Source: JADFOI01 sp965218935
Lineage (GTDB): Bacteria > Acidobacteriota > UBA6911 > RPQK01 > JADFOI01
DNA length: 64,000 nucleotides
Direction: 5' to 3'
Assembly (NCBI GenBank): GCA_965218935.1
Contig: CBDCMH010000005.1
Span: 124,001 to 188,000, forward strand
Translations under genes and position numbers: made by a program
Shown: in pieces, positions 17,650 through 25,080 of the stretch
Layout: every line of letters begins with the position of its first letter
How positions within the stretch are numbered: the first letter of the stretch is position 1
The notes under the pieces: generated by a model
What the model saw: only the letters and a program-made list of their open reading frames with translations
The model's database searches: none
Told to the model about the DNA's origin: nothing

Positions 17650-18294
17650 ATGTGGTCCAAAGTTCATAGACGAGATTTTCTGAGGGTAGCCGGCCTGGGC
17701 ACGGCCGCCCTTGGCTGCGAATACCTCAGCCAGGGGACAATCAAAGGCCAGAGCATGGGGGCCAGGGAGATCGTACAGATCCGAATTGAAAGCAACTATC
17801 GGGCTGGCCGGTGGTCCTTCAACCCGGTAGGCCTTCACTTGCAGCCCGGGCAAAGGGTCCGGTGGATCTGCCGTTCGATCGGCTCCTCTGCCACCGCCTT
17901 TCATCCTTCTAACGACAATCACGAACTGCGGATTCCTGAAGGGGCAAGGCCCTTCGATTCCGGTTACCTGACGGACCGTGATATGGCAGGCTCCTCCTTC
18001 GAATGGGTGTTCGAAGAGGAAGGGACCTATGATTACTTCAGCCGCAACCACGAGCGCCTGGGCGCGGTGGGCCGAATCGTAGTGGGTTCTCCAGGTGGAC
18101 CCGGTGAGAGACCCCTGGGGTACGGAGGCAGTGAGGGAAAAACTCCGATGTTCCCTGATGTACGTAAGGTGCTGACCTGGTTAACCTCGGAGAAGATCGT
18201 TCGCGAGAAGGTTGTTCCCTGGCCCGCCCAGTTGATGGACCGAGCGTTCCCTAAGGATGCAATAAATCGAAGGCGCGTCAATCCATCTGCTTGA
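17650..18294 (+). CDS. Cupredoxin-like protein with Tat signal; canonical Cu ligands Cys and Met missing
   Basis: The 214-residue protein has a twin-arginine leader (HRRDFLRVAGLGTAALG). A single plastocyanin/halocyanin-like domain follows, with GQRVRWICR and GSSATAFHPSND (first His), then a C-terminal loop YDYFSRNHERLGAVGRIVV. In ordinary blue copper proteins this loop reads Y-x-x-C-x-x-H-x-x-x-G-M-x-G. Here Ser replaces the Cys and Ala the Met, while both histidines remain. So a type 1 site cannot form as usual; a non-blue or absent metal site is likely. The ATG at 17650 is preceded by AGAGGAGAAAG. It ends the four-gene redox cluster. The fold is well supported; electron transfer is doubtful. 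Confidence 0.8.
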   Translation: MWSKVHRRDFLRVAGLGTAALGCEYLSQGTIKGQSMGAREIVQIRIESNYRAGRWSFNPVGLHLQPGQRVRWICRSIGSSATAFHPSNDNHELRIPEGARPFDSGYLTDRDMAGSSFEWVFEEEGTYDYFSRNHERLGAVGRIVVGSPGGPGERPLGYGGSEGKTPMFPDVRKVLTWLTSEKIVREKVVPWPAQLMDRAFPKDAINRRRVNPSA

Positions 18295-18602
18295 AGTAGA
18301 AGTAGAGGATGCTCAACTTCAACCCTGTCCCGTTCCGCCGGCCCACCGGATCTTCAGCTCCCTCAACAAGCCAGCCACCGCTGGAGAAGACCGTTGGTGA
18401 GCAAGCGTTTTGCTCTCCCTCTAGCCGGGATTACGCATAAATTGTCTACTGCAGTGCCACAATCATCCACGTTGACTGCGCGACCCGCAAGCGGGTACCC
18501 CTCGCACGCCTTGTCATCGTGGCGCCTGCGGCACTTCGTCACGAAAACCTAGGCATAATCCCGGCTAGATGATGAGTCGGTCCTTTTCCTGGTGATCACC
18601 CC
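18295..18602. other. 308-bp spacer without genes, containing a MITE-like element
   Basis: This convergent spacer separates the redox cluster from the cytochrome-Dabb gene. It holds the 148-bp inverted-repeat element described separately at 18421-18568. Outside that element I see no gene, terminator with a T run, or promoter. Confidence 0.6.
18421..18568. repeat. MITE/REP-like element with terminal inverted repeats
   Basis: The ends are CTAGCCGGGATTACGC (left) and its imperfect complement GCATAATCCCGGCTAG (right), and both outer tetranucleotides are CTAG. The 148-bp interior has no reading frame. A related half-element, similar to its right 38 bp at roughly four of five positions, occurs at 47073-47110. 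The interior also shares CTGCAGTGCCAC with the 3' end of the neighbouring cytochrome-Dabb gene. Confidence 0.55.
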
Positions 18603-19289
18603 TTACTGCAGTGCCACGACATCTCTTACAGAACTTTTCAGTATCATGGGCCGGTAAGTTTCCTCAAGCCATTTTCTGTGCTCCGGATGGTTGCGGTATC
18701 CCTCAAGATCCTCTTCATTGCTCACTCCGACCACCAGGCCATATTGAAACTCTGAGTCTTCCTGAGCCACCTTCCCCACCAATAAGCTTAATACCTGAGG
18801 AATGCCACCCAGCACTCTTCTCCCGCTGTCCAATACCGCTTTTTTTTGCTCATCTGAAATGCCGGCCTTGAAGCTGAATAGAACTTGATGAAAAATTCCA
18901 ACACTGAAGGCCTCTTCAGATGGAGAAGCTGCAGGAATCAGAATCTCTTCGGCCTTTCTTTCTTCCACCGCAAAATGTTGGCTGAGGTAGTTGGCTATGA
19001 TTTCAGCCTCCGATTCCATCCCGGGAGAAAGCCTATCCAGCATTTGAAATACGGTCGCTTCCCAATCTTCTCGACTCTTCCTTTGTTCGACGACAAAGTC
19101 CAATCCGTGACAATTTGTGCAGAAGGTCTGCACGTACACCTTTCCCTCACCGTCCGGAAGTCGATCACTCGGATCCGCGCTGGTTTGTCCTTGTGAAAAA
19201 GAAGCGACTGAGGAGCTGAAGAGTAGAGCATAGAAAAAGAACGGAGCACCCACACCCAAACGGATCAAACGAGATCTTGTTGTCATCAC
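18603..19289 (-). CDS. Monoheme cytochrome c fused to a Dabb (stress-response alpha/beta-barrel) domain
   Basis: The 228-residue product has a signal peptide ending near ASFSQ. A small cytochrome c domain (about 40-105) follows, with the heme motif CTNCH in VQTFCTNCHGLDF. From about residue 128 it has a Dabb domain (HQVLFSFKAGISDEQKKAVL and YGLVVGVSNEEDLEGYRNHPEHRKW), a ferredoxin-like fold that usually dimerises. I do not know this pairing as a named family. The export signal and heme place it in the periplasm. It is downstream of the ankyrin gene on the same strand with a 166-bp gap, so it may belong to that cluster. A redox or heme-handling role is inference. Confidence 0.8.
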   Translation of the reverse strand: MMTTRSRLIRLGVGAPFFFYALLFSSSVASFSQGQTSADPSDRLPDGEGKVYVQTFCTNCHGLDFVVEQRKSREDWEATVFQMLDRLSPGMESEAEIIANYLSQHFAVEERKAEEILIPAASPSEEAFSVGIFHQVLFSFKAGISDEQKKAVLDSGRRVLGGIPQVLSLLVGKVAQEDSEFQYGLVVGVSNEEDLEGYRNHPEHRKWLEETYRPMILKSSVRDVVALQ

Positions 19290-19455
19290 AGTTGACTCCC
19301 CAAGTAGATTTCTTGAGCCCTCTGGCTCCTTTGGCTTGATGCAAACCTGGAACTTGGAACTTGATCTTAAGAGCGATTGAACAGATTAACCCGCTGGCCT
19401 TGCGATCCACTGTCTGGGAGTTGGCAGGAGCGACCGCTTCAGGAGCTGACTGGAA

Positions 19456-21069
19456 TCAATATTTCTTCATATTCCTGCCCCTAGACGTATACGGGGTGGC
19501 CCCCAATTTGAGGAGCAGCTCCGCCGTTTCCTGGCGCGATCCTAATTTGGCTCTCCGGAACCTATCGTCTCGGTTGTGGTCCTCGAGGTGCCGATACACC
19601 AAGCCATCAGGGTCCCCTAGGGCGATGCTCACTGCCGTCTGTCCATAGATGTCCTTCGCGTCCAGGTCGGCACCGTTTTCCCAAAGGAACTGAACCACAT
19701 CGTTTAACCCGTAAAATGCAGCACCGTGCAGTGCGGTCCGTCCGAGGTGGTCGGCAGCATTGACGGAAGCTCCCAATCGCACAGCGAGCCTGACGGCTTC
19801 CAGATAGTTCTTCTTCTGCTTTGTGGTGCTGGTCCTGTCGTCGGAGCCCAGCCCCGCCGCCACCATCAACGGCGTCACACCTTCCAACGATGTCACGGTC
19901 GCATCGGCTCCTCCTTCCACCAGGGCACGCATGGCACGGAGATCGGCAACTGCGGCTGCCAGGAAAAGCGGAGTCGCACCAGCAAAGTACATTTGGGGCA
20001 GACCAGTACCCCTGCTGCGTCCGTAACGATTGATGTCATAAGGGAAGAAGTCCTTCTTGATTCGAGCGTTCGGATTGGCTCCATGGACCAGGAGCGCCTT
20101 GACCAGTTCCGGTTGGTTGGGGTGCACCCAGAACCGGTCCGTCTGCTTTGGCCTGGTGAAGATGGCTTTTATTCCTTCCTGCAGCACCCAGTGTAAAGGG
20201 GTAAGCCCATAACCATCCGTTGCGTTGGGGTCCGCGCCCTTCTCCAGCAAGAGCAGAACCACCTTCTCGTGGCCGTTGAAACTGGCCAGCACCAGTGGGC
20301 TGCCATCGTCGGGAGTACCTTCATTCACGTCCGCTCCCGCTGCCAGCAAGATGCGGACAGAGTCCAAATCACCCGCCTGGGCAGCAAACATCAAGGGGGT
20401 GAAACCGCCCTTCACCTTGGGAAAATAGCTTGTCTTCTCGTTGTAGAAGCCAAGCCTTTCGTCAATGATTCTTGGTGTGTAAAGAGGTAATTGAGTCGAC
20501 CTGGCACGGAGGTCCGCCCCGTATTCAACCAGGGCCTGCACGACCTGCGGGTGTTTTTGTGCCGCCGCCCACATCAGAGCCGTCTGCCCCCGCTCGGTTT
20601 CTTTCGCGTTGACGTCCGCTCCCTGGGCCAGAAGCATCTTCACCGCTTCCGCATTGCCGGTACGCGAGCAGGTCATAAGTGGCGTCTCTCCTGTCGCTTG
20701 GGTGGTTTTCGGAGTCGCCCCCGCTGCCAGCAGTTTCTTGACCATGGCAGCGTTCCCTGTGGTGCAGGCCATCGAGAGAGGGGTGATACCGTAAAGGTTT
20801 GCCGTGTTCACGTTGGCACCGGCACGAATCAACAGCTCCCCTATTTGCAGATTGTCCCGCTCGACCGCCCAAAGCAGCGCTGTCGAGCCGTCTGCCTGGA
20901 TGGCATTGACGTCGGCGGCCTGCTCCCTCAGCAGAGAACGCACGGCCTCATCGTCGCGCTGCTTAACAGCATCCACCAGCCCAAGGTCGCTGCTGGCGGC
21001 GGCAAGGCCGGCCACTGACAGCAAAAATACCATGCATGAAATGGGCACTCCCTTGACTCTTCTGCTCAT
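19456..21069 (-). CDS. Exported ankyrin-repeat protein
   Basis: The 537-residue protein has a signal peptide (VPISCMVFLLSVAGLAAASS) followed by about ten ankyrin repeats. Typical units are GITPLSMACTTGNAAMVKKL, LLAQGADVNAKE and LHGAAFYGLNDVVQFLWENG. I chose the ATG at 21069, which has GGAGAGGAG upstream; the longer frame to 21168 would overlap the preceding DUF1552 gene. It starts 57 bp after that gene's stop on the same strand. In Acidobacteriota, exported ankyrin proteins are, to my knowledge, often found next to DUF1592/DUF1552 pairs, which suggests a shared function, possibly as a scaffold for the periplasmic complex. That role is inference. Confidence 0.87.
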   Translation of the reverse strand: MSRRVKGVPISCMVFLLSVAGLAAASSDLGLVDAVKQRDDEAVRSLLREQAADVNAIQADGSTALLWAVERDNLQIGELLIRAGANVNTANLYGITPLSMACTTGNAAMVKKLLAAGATPKTTQATGETPLMTCSRTGNAEAVKMLLAQGADVNAKETERGQTALMWAAAQKHPQVVQALVEYGADLRARSTQLPLYTPRIIDERLGFYNEKTSYFPKVKGGFTPLMFAAQAGDLDSVRILLAAGADVNEGTPDDGSPLVLASFNGHEKVVLLLLEKGADPNATDGYGLTPLHWVLQEGIKAIFTRPKQTDRFWVHPNQPELVKALLVHGANPNARIKKDFFPYDINRYGRSRGTGLPQMYFAGATPLFLAAAVADLRAMRALVEGGADATVTSLEGVTPLMVAAGLGSDDRTSTTKQKKNYLEAVRLAVRLGASVNAADHLGRTALHGAAFYGLNDVVQFLWENGADLDAKDIYGQTAVSIALGDPDGLVYRHLEDHNRDDRFRRAKLGSRQETAELLLKLGATPYTSRGRNMKKY

Positions 21070-21125
21070 GATGCTTCTCACTCCTCTCCTTATCACTCTT
21101 ACAGTTACCGGCAAAGACCCGTCAT

Positions 21126-22466
21126 CTACATGGTGGCGAGATCCAGCTTTCCGGTGGCATCGCTCCACTCTTTGTCGATGAAGCCGTCCGTGGGTATCCC
21201 TGCCCTGTCCATTGTGGTCAGGAGCAGATTCGACAGCGGCACATCCTGATAGTGGAGGTGACGTCCCCCCTTGAATCCTCCGCCCACCAGCAGCGTCGGA
21301 AGGTCGTGATGGATATGCCCCATGCCATCGCTTAAGCTGCTGCCGTAATGGATCAGAGAATGGTCCAGCAGGTTGCCATCGCCATCAGGAGCGGATCGCA
21401 GCTTGTCCAGGAAATAAGCGAACAGGTTGGAATGAAGAAGGTCTATCCTCTTGCAGTTCTCGACCAACTCAGTCCGTCCCCCGTGGTGAGATGAGGCATG
21501 GTGCCCTTCGGGAATGCCGATCTCGCGGTAGTTCCCCGTACCCTGCTCCTGAGTCCACATGAAGGTGATCACCCGAGTCAGGTCTCCCTGGAAGGCCAGT
21601 AACATGAGATCAAGCATTAATTTGCCATGCTCTGAAAAAGTGGCTGGAATCCCTGCAGGCCGCTTCATATCCGGCAGTTCCCGGTCCGTTTGCTGCTCGG
21701 CGACCTGGATGCGCCGCTCGATATCGCGAATGGCATCCAGATACTGGGTGAGCTTGCCTCGGTCCGCTGCACCGAGTTGCACCAACAGATGATTCACACT
21801 GTCCGTCAGCGAATCCAGAATGCTTTTTCGCTCCTGAATAATGCGCTGCCGCTCAGCCGGGTCGGTGCTCCCTTGCTCCCCGATCAGGCGTTCGAATACC
21901 TTGCGCGGATTGTGCTCCGTGGGGAGCGGCGTGGTGGGATTGCGCCATGAGATCGTCTTCAGGTAGTAGTTACTATAGTCACCGTCGGTGTTCCCCACAA
22001 TGTCTCCCGATTCCAGACTGATCTCGAGCGACCCCAGCTGGGTGTGCTTGCCGAATTCCTTGGCTGCCAGTTGGTCAACAGAAATTCCCACCGCTTCGTC
22101 CGGCCTCGGATGAATGCCCGTCAGATAACCCGCGCAGGGCCGCGCATGAACTCCCCCGCCTTCGTTTCCCCGGGCATCGGCCGCGTTGAGGTCCAGTCCG
22201 CTGACCACCAGCATCTGATCCCGAAATGGAGCTAGAGGCTCCAGAGTTGGAGGCAGCTGGAATCCGGATCCCAGGGTGGACGGCGTCCACTGGTCCATGA
22301 TTCTCCCATTGGGACCATAGAAAAATGCCAAGCGCTTCGTCGGTTTCGCCACCTCGCTGCTGGCTGCTAACGCCGGCACCATTGCGTCCAGTAAGGGCAA
22401 AGCAATCGTTGTCCCAACACCGCGCAAAAACGTGCGGCGGGGGATGGCTTTATTGAAAATAATCAT
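21126..22466 (-). CDS. DUF1552 domain protein, Tat-exported
   Basis: The 446-residue protein starts with a twin-arginine leader (IPRRTFLRGVGTTIALPLL). It has DUF1552 features: LAFFYGPNGRIMDQWTP, VVSGLDL, the middle helix with SILDSLTDSVNHL, and a late segment HYGSSLSDGMGHIHHDLP followed by LLVGGG. DUF1552 resembles the sulfatase/DUF1501 type of periplasmic protein. Its ATG overlaps the stop of the upstream multidomain cytochrome (ATGA), so the two are translationally coupled. The pairing with DUF1592-type cytochromes is characteristic of Planctomycetota, Verrucomicrobiota and Acidobacteriota. Biochemical function unknown. Confidence 0.92.
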   Translation of the reverse strand: MIIFNKAIPRRTFLRGVGTTIALPLLDAMVPALAASSEVAKPTKRLAFFYGPNGRIMDQWTPSTLGSGFQLPPTLEPLAPFRDQMLVVSGLDLNAADARGNEGGGVHARPCAGYLTGIHPRPDEAVGISVDQLAAKEFGKHTQLGSLEISLESGDIVGNTDGDYSNYYLKTISWRNPTTPLPTEHNPRKVFERLIGEQGSTDPAERQRIIQERKSILDSLTDSVNHLLVQLGAADRGKLTQYLDAIRDIERRIQVAEQQTDRELPDMKRPAGIPATFSEHGKLMLDLMLLAFQGDLTRVITFMWTQEQGTGNYREIGIPEGHHASSHHGGRTELVENCKRIDLLHSNLFAYFLDKLRSAPDGDGNLLDHSLIHYGSSLSDGMGHIHHDLPTLLVGGGFKGGRHLHYQDVPLSNLLLTTMDRAGIPTDGFIDKEWSDATGKLDLATM

Positions 22467-24976
22467 AATGCTTCTGACCTCCTCATCTGAAAGTGTGTGC
22501 TTTTGATGATTCCTAAAACCAAGGACGACCAGCGATAGTTGGGGGCGCCCTCCCGTATGATCTCTCGAACGACCGGTGCATCGTAACTGTCGAGTCCTCG
22601 ACCCAGCGCGTAGGTGAAAAGTTTTTCCGTGACGTTCTGGACAAATTGTTCAGAATCTTCCATCAGAACCTTTCTGAGTTCAGCCGGACCCTCAAACCGG
22701 GTCCCGTCAAGGAGTACTCCTGACGCATCAATGGGCGCTTCACCTTCGCTGCTTCGCCACTGACCCACCGCGTCAAAATTCTCCAGCGCGAAGCCGTAGG
22801 GGTCGAACTGGGCGTGGCAGCTCGAGCACACGGGATTCGCCTGGTGCTCCAACATCCGCTCCCGCATTGTGAGACCCCCGACTTCCCTCCCATCTTCGTT
22901 CAGGGCCGGAACGTTCGGAGGAGGAGGAGGGGGCGGTGCACCCAGCAAGTTTGCCGAAACCCACTTGCCGCGCAGAACCGGGGAGGTCCTGTTGGCTCGG
23001 GACGTCACCATCAGGATACTTCCCTTGCCCAACAATCCTCTCCGGTTTTCATCGGCCAGCTGGACACGCCGAAAGCCATCGCCATAGACTCCGGGAATTC
23101 CATAGTGCTGAGCCAAACGTTCGTTCAGGAACGTATAGTCCGCATTCAACAACTCCAAGATGTTGCGATCCTCCCGCAGCATGCTCTGGAAAAAAAGCCA
23201 CGTCTCCTGCTCTAATGCGTGACTCAGCTCACCGTCGAAATGAGGAAACTCTCTGCCGGACGGCATCCAGTCCCGCACATTTCTCAGATACAGCCACTGT
23301 CCGGCGAAATTATCCACCAGAGCGTCCGAACGCGGATCGTCCAGCATGCGGCGAACTTCCCGTTCCAACACCACAGGATCTCTCAGCCTGCCCCCCTCAG
23401 CCAGATCTAAAAGCTGGTCGTCCGGAATGCTGCTCCAAAGAAAAAACGACAGGCGGGAGGCCAGTTCCACGTCGCTGATCGGATAAGAGGTATCCGGCGG
23501 TACATTCTCCGGATCACGTTCGATACGGAACAGAAACTCCGGGCCAACCAATATTCTTTGAAGCGCCAGTTCAATTCCTGCTTCAAAGCCCCTCTCCTTT
23601 CGGCCGATCTCATATATACTCAGCAAAGGCTGGATGTCTGCATCCACGACGGGCCGGCGGTAAGCGCGCCGGGCCACCGTTGAAAGGATCTTCTGGGCGC
23701 AAGACTCCTCCTCATCACGACTCTGTGGGTTACATACGAAGACCCTGCGGCGGCTCGCCGTGTCTCCCACCCCTTTTGCCTCGTAGGGTCCAGTGATGGT
23801 AAAACCGTCTATGGCTGGGTCGCCCCCTTTGAACTGACGGATGTCAGACAGCAACGGACGCGGTCCGGAGTCCAGCAGACCTTCAGGCTCCAAAGTTTTC
23901 TTCAGGAAAGTGACCGCCACCAGCCGAGGACCCGCCTTCACCGGGAAACGGACTTCCAAGCCCTCCTCCGCTCCCGCCGTCTCGTAGGCCTTTTGCCCAG
24001 GGTCACCCATATAGAAATTACCGGTGCGTGAATGCAAGATTCCCGACGCGCCATGACGCTCGCCCCCAACCGAAAACCGCTTGATTCTTGCGCCGTCCAG
24101 TAAAACGTCGAGCTGGTGTGGCTCGCCCAGGAGACCGCGGATATACGCATTGCCATTTCTTTGCAGTCGGATCTTGAGGACGTACTGGCCGTCGACCGGA
24201 AACAGATGGCGAATCGCCATTCCGCCACGCGACCCAAGCGGGAGATCGTCGCTCAGACGGCTGTCTTGAAGGAGGCTCTGGGAAACCCGGTAGGTCTCAC
24301 CTATCGGACGGCTAGAGGGATCTCCAATGGCCATGCGACTGATCTTCGCTGCCGCCAACATATATCTTTCCATCAAAAGCGGCGATACCGAGAGGACCTC
24401 TGCAAGATTGTCAAAATTTTCTCCCGAATCATCGGCGGGAAGATACGATTCACCATCGAAATCCACCCCAAGCAAGTCGCGGATCGCATTAGCGTATTCG
24501 GCACGGTTGAGACGATGGATGGGCGGACTGCCCGGATGAGACTCGGCTGCGGACGGGCCGCCAAGCTCCGTCTCCAGGTAGGTGGCCAAAGAATCATAGG
24601 TGGCCTGGTCCGGCCGCGGCATGCCGGGAGGCGGCATGGCACGGGCCCGCAGTTTCTGAACCACCTTCCTCCACACCTCCGGGCTTTCGCCGACTTGCCC
24701 AATATCCACTTGATCCAGCAGAAGATCTGCAGTCCGTAGGGTTTCATTGTGGCAGGTCAGGCAGTAGCGATTGAGCACCTCACGGTATTGCGAACCGGCC
24801 GCTGGCGCGGGATTAGAGGACTGCGGCTTGGTCGGCTGAAAGGAGGTGGGCGGTACAAAGGGACTGGAGGGCCGCAGACTCCCTGTCTGAAGCGAGCAGG
24901 CCCCGGCCAACACGATTCCAATCGAAACCAAGATCGTTCTTGACATCGTTGTCTTTAACATCGGAGCCTCCAGCAT
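22463..24976 (-). CDS. Multidomain planctomycete-type cytochrome (DUF1587-DUF1595-DUF1592-DUF1588-DUF1585)
   Basis: The 837-residue protein has a leader with a possible lipobox (VLAGAC). An N-terminal cytochrome c domain (about 65-140, heme motif CLTCH) is followed by DUF1587 (IHRLNRAEYANAIRDLLGVD, about 153-220) and a carbohydrate-binding-like stretch. DUF1595 follows (RRAYRRPVVDADI, about 435-495), then DUF1592 (ELASRLSFFLWSSIPDDQLL, about 510-635). DUF1588 carries a second CxxCH (CSSCHAQFDPYGFALENFD), and DUF1585 ends the protein. This order is standard for the family. It overlaps the DUF1552 gene by four bases. A periplasmic role in polymer oxidation has been suggested for such gene pairs; for this protein it is inference. 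Confidence 0.93.
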   Translation of the reverse strand: MLEAPMLKTTMSRTILVSIGIVLAGACSLQTGSLRPSSPFVPPTSFQPTKPQSSNPAPAAGSQYREVLNRYCLTCHNETLRTADLLLDQVDIGQVGESPEVWRKVVQKLRARAMPPPGMPRPDQATYDSLATYLETELGGPSAAESHPGSPPIHRLNRAEYANAIRDLLGVDFDGESYLPADDSGENFDNLAEVLSVSPLLMERYMLAAAKISRMAIGDPSSRPIGETYRVSQSLLQDSRLSDDLPLGSRGGMAIRHLFPVDGQYVLKIRLQRNGNAYIRGLLGEPHQLDVLLDGARIKRFSVGGERHGASGILHSRTGNFYMGDPGQKAYETAGAEEGLEVRFPVKAGPRLVAVTFLKKTLEPEGLLDSGPRPLLSDIRQFKGGDPAIDGFTITGPYEAKGVGDTASRRRVFVCNPQSRDEEESCAQKILSTVARRAYRRPVVDADIQPLLSIYEIGRKERGFEAGIELALQRILVGPEFLFRIERDPENVPPDTSYPISDVELASRLSFFLWSSIPDDQLLDLAEGGRLRDPVVLEREVRRMLDDPRSDALVDNFAGQWLYLRNVRDWMPSGREFPHFDGELSHALEQETWLFFQSMLREDRNILELLNADYTFLNERLAQHYGIPGVYGDGFRRVQLADENRRGLLGKGSILMVTSRANRTSPVLRGKWVSANLLGAPPPPPPPNVPALNEDGREVGGLTMRERMLEHQANPVCSSCHAQFDPYGFALENFDAVGQWRSSEGEAPIDASGVLLDGTRFEGPAELRKVLMEDSEQFVQNVTEKLFTYALGRGLDSYDAPVVREIIREGAPNYRWSSLVLGIIKSTHFQMRRSEAL

Positions 24977-25080
24977 CTCAAAAGAGCATAGGCACCGAGG
25001 CAGCCGAAGAGGGCAATAGTAGGAGTGATATTCTGGATCCTCTTCCCTCTCAGCTTGCGGGTCCCTCTATATAAGTCGAC

